From Drechslerella dactyloides (Eukaryota; Ascomycota; Orbiliomycetes; Orbiliales; Orbiliaceae), in NCBI GenBank assembly GCA_020064725.1, contig JAGTWJ010000001.1:1240001-1304000 (forward strand): a stretch of DNA of 64,000 nt, given 5' to 3'. This document shows positions 48,223 through 59,504 of this stretch, one piece after another; the stretch's first letter is position 1; each line of letters begins with the position of its first letter. A program made the translations under genes and the position numbers. The notes beneath the pieces were generated by a model, which was not told where the DNA came from, searched no databases, and saw only the letters and a program-made list of their open reading frames with translations.

Positions 48223-51200
48223 TCTGTCGATGTTCAAGAGCCGTTAGATGTCGACTGTGCTCCCAACGTGGACAAAAGCTTATGCAGGAGTTAAGTTCCG
48301 ACCTGCGGTGAATATATATATACTGACGGGTAGACAGGTGTCCATATGCAGGCTAGGTATGCTGCTTTGTCTCGGATGGAAAGCTCGAGAGATGTTGGTC
48401 AACGGTTGTAGTGGATGGCTCTTTGTCGACCGTGCATGATTCGACTTTGTACCTTACCGTTCGCCTAGCATTCTCCGGCGAAAGGAACCGGTTAACGAAA
48501 GCATGCTAGCAGATGGCGTCGGAGGGCTGGCTGGCTGTCAAAAAAACCATATTACCAATATATACCGTACCTGTGCAACCGCACGTAACCATAACGAGAT
48601 CGGACTTCTAGAATAGACCACATTCTAGGCAGCAGCTGTGCTCGAGATAGATGGACGCACGACCACTTTACGATATATTCGTCACCGGCAAAGCTGTCGA
48701 CTACAGTGCGAACTGTAATGCAGGTTCCGCTAGATGGCTCGAGTCCGGCGGGTACGGTGCCAGGTCGATCATGCACTTGATAAGTACACTGCACTATTAT
48801 ACTTATGTCAAGATACATTGATGGATCGATGTCGTAGGGGTAATTATATAACGTTAGCTTCCGTACTACCACACGGCGCGACGAATAGGCAGAGCTGTAC
48901 GACTCTGCTGTCCAGAAGCAGCCGGGGAGATGGCCTCTCGATCGCTAACGTACGTATGTGCGCTGCGAGGCCTGCTATAGTTAGTGTATACATAGATACT
49001 TCATCTCACCTCTGGATAGCGGATTCCTCCACGTGTACGTAGGAATAGGCATATCAGATTTTATATATTCGCGTATCTATCGGATATCATTTCTTATCAT
49101 AAGATACCAATACTAGGCTGTAGCGTGCGCGTGCCGGCCTGCATGCCGTTGGCGAAGTGGGCTTCCGTATATAGTATCTTCGCCCGTGTAGGCATCTTTA
49201 ATCGCCGGACCGCGGGATGCATGCGGGCTAGGGAGACGACATATAAGGCAGCCGGTACGCTCTCCGACGTTGGCGCCTCGCGTATTCCCGGCTTGGATTT
49301 ATGATATAGATATCGCGATGGTACTATCTTATCAGGTCTAGGATCTATGAGAATCTACGGACTTAAATTACGAGGATCTACAAGTATAACGAAATTGATT
49401 CCATTACATTCATACATCTACTCATACGGAAAAGCCTCTCATAAGGTCTTGGCTTCTCGGTCTTGGCTTGTCACACCGCAAGATTTGGAAAATCGCTAAG
49501 ATATCTAAGTCGGGAGGAATTATACTTGATTTGTAGTTTATGGTTTGTAATAAGAGGTTCGTTATCGATATAAGTAGCAATACGATAGCTAAGATTAACG
49601 GATCAGCTGGTGCGGTATATGTTGGTTCCATAATTATAAGCATTATCCCACAGATTTTAAATACTAGCCGTTATACATTGGAAACGAAATCCGGACCTTC
49701 GGTACCGCGCAGATTAACTTTCGGCGCGATTTTCAGCGTATATCATTAAATCTATTTTGCTCTTAGCTGAGTTATACAGGTGAATGGTGCGGAGGATTTT
49801 AGGATTAGTTTAGGAATAATAGCAATCCTATCCCCTCAGCTTGCAAAAGCAATTGAGGTCTGAGCTGGCAACGCTCGTTGTGTAACCACACCTGCTCTAG
49901 CTGTCAACGCACAAAATACCACACTAGCACCAAAATGGGCGGCCAGAACTCGCAATTGGAGCGATAAACTTGGAATGAAGGCGTTCGTGCAACCGTGTCC
50001 GGAATCCTGCTATCAGCAAGTCATTCGTTCGTGCTGCCACCAACGTTACTCCAACTGTTTACAGCTGGCATATTGCACCACCCTGCTGGCGAGATTGTTG
50101 GCATGAATGGAACCTTGCTAGACCGGTGCTACCCAAAGGATTTCGTATGTGCTCGAAGCGCTCAGCTTGCATCGTTCGGAAGTTTATGTAAGTAGCCTTC
50201 CAGGAGGCGATGGGGAATGCCTTGAGGTTGGCTTCATTCGCTTGCGATCGAATCATCCGAACATTGCACAGCTGGTTAGTGATCTGGGGTTGTGATCGTG
50301 AAGTCGGACCTTGTTTACGCGTTTGGATCAGGATCCTGTTCCTCTATTGTAATGTGGTCCGAAATTCTCGCTTAATTACTCCAAATTCATCATTTTGTAT
50401 ATCTACACCGACTCATGCTATCGCGATCGATGGCCATCTCGCTTGCGTAATCTTTGTTACCATGGGTGGCCTGCTTGGTATTCTTGCAAGTTTGCAAGAA
50501 ACAACATCTTAGCGGGCGGGATAAGTGATTATTTTGAGCGAGAGCTGCATGCAGCAAGCCTATGGTGGTATTATGTTCGGCTTCGTGCTTCTCTAGGTGG
50601 TACTGGAGGGCGATGGAGTCCTCAAATATGTTTTTCAACCACCCCGGTGCATCTACTCCTGTGATCCTAAAGTGGGCGATTCCTCGATGAGGGGAGGATC
50701 AATCCTAACGAGGTTTCCGTCACATGTGAGACGTGAATCTAGGCAATGAGGCAAATGGGGGCAGAAATCAGTCTGGAACTTCGGCTTTGCAATCGATGAG
50801 TTTGAGAGACATCTGATTGAAGCCGGACCGCTGGTGGCTATTTTATCGGGTCAAAGAAACCAGCGTGATGATTTCGATTCTGAATTGATTTGAAGACACG
50901 GGCTTCTCATTATCAAATTCACAAGAATTTGCACACCTGCAATATTTAAAATTCCTAGACTACTCCCAAAGCAGCTCGTTATGGATCCTTCGCTATCAGC
51001 AATGGAAGCTCCAGCTGCGATATCACGTTCAATCGATCAAGCTGACTTGCCAAAATCCAAATGACACGCTTCCATTGATATCTCTGAACTGAAATACATA
51101 CAAATAAAGCTGAGGCTCCCACGAGTGAATGTCCCACCCCAATCCCCTTGTCCGCTATCTTGGCACATGCTGTCCGGCGTGGCACTCGGGGAGCAGAACT

Positions 51201-51416
51201 GATAGACCGTACAATTTCCGTCATCGGGAGTGACGACTCAGGTTGCGTAAGAGGGAACTTTGATTGATAGGCCCAGCTAGCTAGCTGCGTCCCTTGCAGC
51301 CGCCTTCGAGGACAATCAAGCTAAGCCGTTCTCAGTCCAGGCAACGGTAAATATCTCCAGGCTCCCACCGGCGCGACGGCCAGCTAGGTTACCATCACCG
51401 ACAACTCACGAGATAT
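48223..51416. other. Divergent intergenic region
   Basis: About 3.2 kb separates the permease start from the start of the plus-strand propeller-like gene, so both promoters lie at its ends. The middle holds a TA-rich island (about 49040-49790), listed separately. From 49800 to 51400 the sequence has a more balanced composition with scattered short open frames but no conserved motif. A TAGCTAGCTAGC-like palindrome lies near 51278-51286. Confidence 0.5.
49040..49790. mobile_element. TA-rich, RIP-like degraded repeat island (tentative)
   Basis: A stretch of about 750 bp that is visibly richer in TA dinucleotides and stop codons than its flanks. TATAGATAT, GGATCTA and ATAAG-type words recur on both strands, and no frame stays open over 75 codons. 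This pattern is what repeat-induced point mutation (CpA to TpA) leaves in old transposons of Pezizomycotina. No terminal repeats, target-site duplication or transposase motif could be recognised, so the element type is unknown and it may simply be AT-rich spacer. Confidence 0.3.
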
Positions 51417-54241
51417 ATGCAGGTTCGACTCCGCTGCGGCACCGGCAGCCTTTCCAATCCAAGCATGAGAGCTTCCGGCCTACATGTAACGACGAGGGGG
51501 GATCTAGAAGGCTCGGATTTGGGAACGGGGAGTAGCTCGTCCATCTCGTCGCAACAGACGCTGCCTAGCGTTTCCGATTCCTCAATCACGGCCCCGGACG
51601 ATGCCTTCGATCCAAGAGGTTCGTACATCCGAACACGTAACAACAATCAATCTCTCGACACACTCCCATCTCGAGCTTTGGTGCTCGCCGAGTTGGTTGA
51701 TCGAGTCGAGATAGAGATTCAGCTGACCCTTTGCCATTCTCTGGCGGCCCCGCAACGTTACAGTTTCCACAGCCGATTTGGGCTCATACAGCCGTGGTTT
51801 TGAAGATGAGCGACAGCCGTACCCCAAATATCGCAATGTCCCAAAGTTCGAAGATAAATCCGACCTCTCAAAATACCATCCTATATACCGATCGCATAAA
51901 TATATCAAGTCCCAACTTCCAGGACCCCACCCAGGCATAAATCTACATGACCCGGCCGCTCCCGCAAACATGGAATATGACGTATACGGACCAGGCTCGG
52001 CGCTTCCTACGCCTCCCCCCGCTCCAACAGGGGGTCCCTACAACCACCCTGCAGAGAACCAGCCTCCCAGTCAGCAACAGCAACAGCAGCCTATCGCTCC
52101 TGAGTACGGTTACAATCAAATCTACGGCTATTTCGGCCCTGGAGATCTAACCAATATCAAAGAGCGAAATTTCCCACCTCCGGGTATGAAACTGCCAAAG
52201 TTAACGTCAAGAGCCAAGCAGCCGGAACGACGGGTGCGGTTTAAGCTAGAGCCAGTAGAGGAAGATGCGCTAGATGCTCCCATACCCTGCGATCCGATAA
52301 ACTGTCCCGAGGCTCGGTTGGCCCTTGAGAACGCTCGTCTGCCCCACGCCCTCATATCCGAGCCCTCGTCCTCGACCGGGACTTCGACTTCTCATGGTGC
52401 TGTTTATCGACGGTATCACAAAGCCGAGTCTACCAGCACAGCAGTTCCCGGTCTCGAGGGCGCTTACTATCCCACCTCGTATCTGGACCGAGAGTACGGC
52501 CAGAGTTCGGGGAAAACACTCAACTTCTCAAATCCTTCCAGCACGCGAAACAGCGGGACACCATGCTCGGGATCCTCCAGCGCTGAGGCTTCTGTTGTCC
52601 GCAACCAACACAGAGCAGGTACAGCTGCTAACCGGTCTCGATATTATCCGCCTAGACCAGCCGCACATATCGCAGAGGTTGAGGGCGATAACGAATTCCC
52701 TGCTCCCAGCGACCCAAGACATCTAAGCCGATCGTTAGCTGGCCTCGACATATCTCTTTCTACAACTTCCCCGGGCTCTCACCTCTCCCCGCACCAAAAT
52801 TTCTCCAATAGCGACCCCAGTTGGTCGGGTCATGATAGACTCGGACGGAACGAAGGAGTGGCTCACGCGTCAGACTTGACACCTGATTCAGCAACCAAAA
52901 AGTCAAAGGATATATTTAAAAAGCTCTTAGGCGGACGATCATCCCGACCGTTGGACACAAACGTCTATCCCCTCATTCCAAAGTCCGAGTATAATCAACT
53001 CGTGCGGTATGCCAATTTTGAAAGTAGGAAAGAGTGGGCGTTCGTGGCGATATCACCAGATACAAGAACTATCGTCGGAGTATGCGACCGCGACTGCTTC
53101 ACGACCTACTCGATGGACCTGGCGGGCGAGTCGGCAGGAATCAAAATGATGGTCTGCGGAGAGTTCGAGGGAGAGCCGTTGACTATCGCTGTATCCAACA
53201 GACATCTTGCAATTTTAACTCTCACGAAGGTTTGTCGCCGGTTTGTGTGGTTATGTCACGCTCTGGTACGTTGACGTCGCTAACCTGGGTGCAACGTATA
53301 CCATCACCGTCGAGCAGCTGCAAGTCTTCGACCATCACAACGGCAGAAAAGTATACGAATGGTCTTCGGACAAGTCTGTTGCGGCGGAAAACTTCACTAG
53401 CATCGTCTTTGCAAATAGCGGGCTGGAACTATGCGCCGGGTTAACGAACGGCACGATCCAGTTCCACTTCATCCCTGCGGATAATCAGGACTACGATCCT
53501 GACGACATTACATTCCATCGGGGCGACCCGCGGATGGACATCGCCCTGAGCAGCGGAGACTACGCATTCACCATGGCCTTTTCTGATGACGATATGCAGT
53601 TCGTTTGTGGCACACAGAAGAGGATGCTCCTCGTGTACGAATTCCGAGGAGCTACCGGGTGGGAGCTACGGAATAAATTCAAGTTTAACGACTGGGTACG
53701 TATGACCGTGACCACCACCATGATCATGACCTAGTTCATCGATCGAGCACACCAGCTAGCTTGCAAAACGAAACAGCCTCTAATACGTGGTCGCAACATT
53801 CCACAGGAACCAGGAACACACCGGAGAATATCCGGTGCGATATTTTGCCCGGATCGCCGCTTCTTGTTTGCGACCACGACGTCGGGAAGATCTTCTGCGT
53901 ACATGCGCTGCATTGATGGCAACAAGCAGGCGAACTGCAATCAGTCCGTTTCGCATTCCCTTCCTATCACCAAGAAGGGAGTGTGTCGATCTGCCATGTC
54001 GCCTAACGGGAAGACCGTTGCCCTCATAGATGGGGATGGCACCGTTTACAGATGCGAATTCGGCGCCGGCTCCGTTCTTAGCGACAAGCAGGAGTTCGCG
54101 AAGCTGCCAGGGACGTTGATTCCGGCACGAGCCTGTTGGGTCTCATGGACGCAGCGTGGGGAGTTGCTCTTGTTGGATAAGAAGGGCCATATTAGGATCT
54201 ACGATAACGCAGCTCCCGTGGTCGGACGCTCCCCTCGTTGA
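51417..54241 (+). CDS. Hypothetical protein with disordered N-terminus and beta-propeller-like C-terminus
   Basis: Four exons: 51417-51618, 51764-53229, 53318-53695 and 53807-54241, giving 826 residues. An ATG at 51465 is an alternative start (810 residues). The intron 1 junction (GTTCGT to TTACAG) was chosen because it uses the first AG after the branch and keeps frame; two other AGs nearby are possible. The first 450 residues are Pro/Ser/Tyr-rich, with a short poly-Gln and the basic motif RAKQPERRVRFKLEPVEED. A FKKLLGG motif (near residue 450) precedes the ordered part. There, blade-like segments recur: EWAFVAISPDTRTIVGVCD, LQVFDHHNGRKVYEWSSD, LELCAGLTNGTIQFHF, MQFVCGTQKRMLLVYEF and SPNGKTVALIDGDGTVYRC. 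These read as WD40/YVTN-like strands, about five to seven blades. I do not recognise a specific function; a cytosolic scaffold is plausible. Confidence 0.72.
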
Positions 54242-55626
54242 GCTATCTCGACATTCGGGATATCTTACCAACTTTGGACTCTTTCGATTTTTCAGGTTGC
54301 TCCCAATATTTTCTTTCTAATACCGGTTACCTTCTTTCGACATGCTGGGTCCGCAACCACGACACCAATGCAGACGGAAAAGGCATGTTTTCCCACATCA
54401 AGCGCGCAATTGCAACGTACAGCTACTCCAATAAAATCGTCAAAGGCCGCAGCGGCTGAGAGGCTCTGATCTCATCGTTGTGTATCCCCGGAAATGGTTG
54501 AATACGGCCGCACTGTACAGCTGTCGGCTTTCCTGCATCCGACCTCTGGGACACGGCCATCGCCAACCGTCGCGCTTCCTGCATGCACGATGATAACACC
54601 CACCAACTGCCGTTTCGGCAGGGATCCCAGATGTGACGTCACCCAAAGCCATCTTGAGCAGCCTTACCGTCGGAGAGCCACCACTCGAAGGCTGAGGGAA
54701 CCGATCCTTGGAAAGCCTGCATCAAACTAAAGACTTCGCTTCCTCTCCTCTGTCTGGGTTCTGTGAGTTTCTTTGGTTCTCGAAGTGAGTGGGAAACAGC
54801 TTTAGGTAGATATCAGCGTCCGGGACATGTATTTTAGGGACGGAATGACGATATCTAGTTAGCCCGCATTAACCCGCCCTCACCGTTTACGTCATTGGAG
54901 GGAAAGACGTAACGCCACTGTCTGGCGGTATTGAGGAACTGGTACAAAGCACCTTCGAGCTACTCTGGATGTTTGCTGGGGAACTCGGGCGCCCATGTTC
55001 ATGTGGTCCACCAAAACGGCTACGCCGCAAATTTGTTCGAGTCACCGGTTCCAAGGCGGTAGGGTGACCGGGAAGACATCTGGGATCACCCTACTCGATT
55101 TTTTCGCTTCCTGATCATAGCGCCATGAGGAGAAGAAACTGCCCGGCAGCCGTGTTAATGCTATAATGACGGAGGATAAAGAACTCCTCAGCTTTTGTCA
55201 GCAAGCAGCGAGAGAAGCCCCGATTCCCCGTTTCCCACAGATGCAACTGTGGGATCCGTAGATTACATATATCTGGCTTTCCGCACCCCTCTTTTCACAA
55301 TTTCGTTTCTGCTTCGTCGACTCTTCAGATAGATAGATCCTTTTGTGCACTCCGATCGAACATCGTAAAACCTGCGGCGAGTTTGTACGACCGCCTGCAA
55401 CAGCCCGTGCACACCTCAGCTGCCCCCTCCGGATCAGAGGCACAGTCCAGCGCTTCCAGCTAGCTCACATTTAAAACAGACAGCTCTTTTACTCTTGCGA
55501 GAGGGGCAGAATTTTCCCACCCGTCCGCTTTACCTCCAGCAGCGTTATTGCTAGCGTTCCGGCTAGTTGAAGAGATCATATTTAAATACCCCTCACCCAG
55601 AGAATTCCACCGTCCCGAAAACCTGA
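54242..55626. other. Intergenic region between two plus-strand genes
   Basis: About 1.4 kb. It probably contains the terminator of the propeller-like gene and the promoter of the DUF3824 gene. There are short GA and AT tracts but no exon that I can support. The last 180 bases before the next ATG have no in-frame start that would extend that protein. Confidence 0.5.
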
Positions 55627-58578
55627 ATGCCGGTAATAGAAGAACTCGACGAGACCGTCTACAAAAGACCGCCCCCCTCGCCGTCGGCCACTCACATCCA
55701 CTACCACTCGGTAGCAACGCCAGTAGTGCACCAGGCCGACGACATGTCGTCCTACGGCAGAAGCATATACGCCGAGTCCCAGGTCTCGCCTGGCGCTCGG
55801 CTGCACGATCCTTTCTTCGAGGACCGCATGCGCCGCTACAGAGGGCAGGACTACGTGCTTTCCCCCGCCCAGACCGTCGCCCGGCCGCCCATGACGTTTC
55901 GCTACAGAGAAGAAGGCGTCCCGAGATACCGCCAAATCACCAAATGGGTGCCACCCGCCGGTCGCAGTTCGACGGGCTCTCTTGACCGCCCCCACCACGA
56001 CCACGACTTCCACCACGACTTCCACCACGACCACCACGACTACGACGACGAGTCCTTCCACGCGGACCGGGAGCGAGAACGGGAGTACGAGCGGGAAAAA
56101 CTGATAGCGCGCAACCGCGAATTCGGAGCGAGAGGAGGAAGACATGAACATACCTACGAGAAGGACACGCTCGTCCTCGCCAGGCAGCCGTCTCCGCCGC
56201 CTCCAAGAATCATCGAGCGGGATACCATCATTCTCGCCCCGCCGCAGCCTCATCCGGAGCCCGTCGATTTTGGCCGGCAGAGGAACCACCGCCAGCGGTT
56301 TTATTATCACCATCACAGGAGCCATCACCGCTCCAACAGTAGGTCATCCGGATCGAGTCGCTCGAGCAGACGTCATGCACGACTCGAAGCCGAGCTTCGA
56401 GAGGAGCGCGAGCGCAATCTCGAGATCCAGATCCAGCGAGAACGGGAAAGGCGCTTCAGTCTCTCCGCTGGAGGCGGCGCCTTCGATACCCGTCTTTCCG
56501 GGCCCCATGTCGGCGACGTCGCGATCGCATACAACGGCCGACGACACTCTCGCTCGCCGTCTCCCCATCGGCCGCACCGCTTGAGCATGTCTGCGGTCGG
56601 AAGACGTCACAGCGCGAACGTGATCGCAACCGAAGCCAACTATTACTCGGACGACGAAAGCCACCATCACGGTCGCAAGGCCGCTGCGGCCATCGGCGCC
56701 GCAGGTCTCGGAGCGGCAGCTCTGCACCACTATCGGAAACACCACTCGAGATCACGGTCGAGATCCAGAGACAGCTCCAGATCGTCATCCGGACGACGGC
56801 ACCGGTCGAGGTCGAGGCTCGGCAAGGCAGCTGCCGGCGCTGCGGCCGCAGGGCTTATGATCCACGAGCACAATAAGCACAAGAAGGAGCGTGAGCGGGG
56901 TCGGACCAGGTCACGTTCGCACAGCAGACTTGGCAAGGCGGCGGCCGCTACCGGTCTTGGCGCTGTAGCTGTCCACGAGATCCGGAAGCACCGGCGAGAG
57001 TCCGAGGTTGGATATCGGTCCAGCTCTTCTTCTTCTCGGTCTCGTTCGCGATCGAGGTCCCATTCCCACTCTCGGGCTAAGAAGGCTGCTCTTGCCGCTG
57101 CTGCCCTCGGTGCTACTGCTGTTGCCATCCATCATCATCGTAGCCATAGCCGGCCGAAGGAGACGACCGTCACGAAGATCGAACACTGGAGTTCGTCGGA
57201 CGGTAGTGACACCGAAGGTCATCCTCGCCGTCGTCGACGGTCGCACAGCGCGCGGAATGCTGCTGCGCTTGCCGCTGCTGCCGGCCTCGCCCATCATGGG
57301 TTGAAGAAGAGGCGAGACTCTCGAGATCGCAGTCGTTCCAGCTCGTCGGAACGGTCGAGGTCGAAGAGCCACAAGTTCAGAAATGCCGCCTTGGCGGCCG
57401 GTGCCGCTGGTCTTGCTGCCCATGAGATCAGGAAGCACAGGCAGTCCAGATCTCGTAGTCGCTCCAGCTCGGGGTCGAGCAGGTCGAGGTCTCCGAATAA
57501 GAGCCACAAGCTCAGGAACGCCGCTTTGGCAGCCGGCGCCGCCGGTATTGCCGCGCATGAGCTGAAGAAGCGGAGGGAGTCTCGAGACCGCAGTCGCTCC
57601 AGTTCGCGGGAGGGCCGATCGACATCTCCAAGAAAGAGCCATAAGCTCAGAAACGCCGCTCTTGTGGCTGGCGCGACTGGCCTAGCCATCCATGAAAAGC
57701 GCAAGCACGATCGTGAGAAGGCTGAGGATCATCGTGACTCGTCACCTGACAGCTCCGGAACCGAGCGCAGTCGATCACGGTCTCGTTCGAGGATGGGGAG
57801 ACTAGCTCAAGCTGCGGGACTCGGCGGTGTCGCCGCTGCCCTGAATCGGCGCCGAAGGCCGCAGTCCCAACCTGGCCACTCGGACTCGTCGTCTTCGGAA
57901 AGCGATAGCCCTGAGAAGAAGAAGCATACCGGCCGCAAAGTCGCTGCGGCGGCCGGGCTGGCTGCTGCCGGCCTCGCTGCTAAGCACCACTTTGACAAAC
58001 AGAAAGCTGGATCTCGAAGCAGCTCTCGCACGGGGTCCACCTCCGGATACTCATCAGATTCATCGTCTGAATCCGAGGCCGCCCGTCGGAAGTCTCGCCA
58101 TAAGAAAGAGGCGCTAGCAGCCGGTGCTGCCGCTGCCGCGCTTGCCGCCAAGGTTGCGCATGATAACAGGAAGGCCAGAGACCGCAATGAACCCGACAAC
58201 AACAGCAACAGCCCACCTGGCAAGAACGTTCGGATCCAGAGCGCCCCCACCACGCCAGGTACCGAGGGCCCCCCGATGATGAGTCGCCCAATGTATCAGG
58301 GCCCCAGTCGCCCATCGCTCGCCCCGCAGGCGCCTCGGATGGCGCCGCAATTCAGCGTCAACTCCGGCACGACCGAAGAGATTCCGCGCACCGAGATCCC
58401 GATGCCAATGCCACCCGGTGGATACGGTCCCGGTCCCAGCGGATACAACCCCAACCCACCGATGAACCGGTACCCTCCGTCGACGGGATATGTTCCACCG
58501 CCGCAACCTCAGTACATGCCGCCGTCGCAGCCTCAGTACGTCCCACCACCTAAGTCAATTCTCAAGAATGGTCCATAA
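55627..58578 (+). CDS. DUF3824-type protein with eleven Ala-rich repeats
   Basis: A single exon of 983 residues. The ATG opens MPVIEELDETVYKRPPP. The N-terminal part has the motif RYRQITKWVPP, then a His/Asp-rich stretch near residues 120-140 (HDFHHDFHHDHHDYDD). A long Arg/Glu-rich charged helix (ERERNLEIQIQRERERR) lies around residues 255-280. From about residue 350 to 850, eleven copies of an Ala/Gly-rich hydrophobic segment of about 20 residues (type NAALAAGAAGLAAHEIRKHR) alternate with RS/SR-rich linkers. The C-terminus is Pro/Gly/Tyr-rich (YVPPPKSILKNGP). Family knowledge: DUF3824 covers these fungal Ala/His repeat proteins, whose function is not established. The hydrophobic repeats could be amphipathic or membrane-associating helices; that is inference. 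RS-rich linkers are potential phosphorylation sites. No intron was seen, and an upstream exon cannot be excluded. Confidence 0.85.
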   Translation: MPVIEELDETVYKRPPPSPSATHIHYHSVATPVVHQADDMSSYGRSIYAESQVSPGARLHDPFFEDRMRRYRGQDYVLSPAQTVARPPMTFRYREEGVPRYRQITKWVPPAGRSSTGSLDRPHHDHDFHHDFHHDHHDYDDESFHADREREREYEREKLIARNREFGARGGRHEHTYEKDTLVLARQPSPPPPRIIERDTIILAPPQPHPEPVDFGRQRNHRQRFYYHHHRSHHRSNSRSSGSSRSSRRHARLEAELREERERNLEIQIQRERERRFSLSAGGGAFDTRLSGPHVGDVAIAYNGRRHSRSPSPHRPHRLSMSAVGRRHSANVIATEANYYSDDESHHHGRKAAAAIGAAGLGAAALHHYRKHHSRSRSRSRDSSRSSSGRRHRSRSRLGKAAAGAAAAGLMIHEHNKHKKERERGRTRSRSHSRLGKAAAATGLGAVAVHEIRKHRRESEVGYRSSSSSSRSRSRSRSHSHSRAKKAALAAAALGATAVAIHHHRSHSRPKETTVTKIEHWSSSDGSDTEGHPRRRRRSHSARNAAALAAAAGLAHHGLKKRRDSRDRSRSSSSERSRSKSHKFRNAALAAGAAGLAAHEIRKHRQSRSRSRSSSGSSRSRSPNKSHKLRNAALAAGAAGIAAHELKKRRESRDRSRSSSREGRSTSPRKSHKLRNAALVAGATGLAIHEKRKHDREKAEDHRDSSPDSSGTERSRSRSRSRMGRLAQAAGLGGVAAALNRRRRPQSQPGHSDSSSSESDSPEKKKHTGRKVAAAAGLAAAGLAAKHHFDKQKAGSRSSSRTGSTSGYSSDSSSESEAARRKSRHKKEALAAGAAAAALAAKVAHDNRKARDRNEPDNNSNSPPGKNVRIQSAPTTPGTEGPPMMSRPMYQGPSRPSLAPQAPRMAPQFSVNSGTTEEIPRTEIPMPMPPGGYGPGPSGYNPNPPMNRYPPSTGYVPPPQPQYMPPSQPQYVPPPKSILKNGP
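55978..56060 (+). repeat. Coding His/Asp repeat
   Basis: CACGACTTCCACCAC-like units encode a His/Asp/Phe/Tyr-rich patch in the DUF3824 protein. The spacing of His and Asp would allow metal binding, but nothing in the sequence proves it. Confidence 0.8.
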
Positions 58579-59504
58579 GCAGTTGAAGGATGTGTCAAAA
58601 ACCCAATGATACAAGCCCCGGCGCTTTTGTTAATAATATACCCTGTACCACCAGACTCCTGTCTCGTCTTCTCACCCCGCGTTCGTTGTTACTATCCTTT
58701 TTTAATATTTTATGGTATTGATCACGATGACATCTGTTTGCATTTTGCATTCCCCGAGCACAGACGGTTATTGACCAACTTACCCTTGTATAGGTACAAA
58801 CCCTCCTAGAGGTATATATACAGACACCCGGTTGAATATTTGCTTTTGACAAAAAGACTTATGAAATCCAACGACGAAATAACGACCCCTACGCACGAAT
58901 ATTTGTTTTGAACGTTCGGTTTGCGGTTACGTTGGTATCTATCATTCCAGTGCATGTTTATTGATTTTTGTTCTCACGGTTGATACGCATATGTTATAAA
59001 GCTCGCGGTCATGTGTCAGTTGTAACGAAATCATGTAGTTTCGGTTGACGGACGTCGTTGTTTAATTTTTGCTAATGACATGATGTGAACGAATCTCTTT
59101 TCGTACGTATCTCGAGATATCTTGTTAGGGGTTCACGAATGTATATTTTTAATTTCCTGTATCTGCACGTGCATGCCGTTTACCAAAATATGAAGATGAT
59201 GAATTTTACTGTAATGGTGGCCGTTGCATGCATATAAGATTAGGCTACTCCCGCGGCCCGTTGATCGACAGCAGAGTCTCCCGATACTATACTATCCGGG
59301 GCATGCAATAAGGCTGAGAGTCTATTATCTGCTTACTTAGTCATGAAGGCAAGTAAACGACTATCATTAATACTAAACTTCCCGCATTCGCACGGCCCTC
59401 CCCGTTCTGAATGTCCATACTTGGTTCATTAGTGGTCAAGGTCGCCACCAGCTCCATGTACTCGTGACGTCCAATAGCAACCACATGAGGCTCCGCACGC
59501 CGCT
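58579..59504. other. Convergent intergenic region
   Basis: About 0.9 kb between the stop codons of the plus-strand DUF3824 gene and the minus-strand glyoxalase-like gene. It is AT-rich, with TTTTTAATATTTTATGG near 58698-58715 and further T-rich patches. It should contain both 3' UTRs. No gene was seen. Confidence 0.55.

Noticed and set aside
51731..51940. An alternative start frame (MSDSRTPNIAMSQ) for the propeller-like gene
   Set aside because: It ends in a stop at about 51938 and is out of frame with the conserved downstream exon; the exon chain from 51417 is better.
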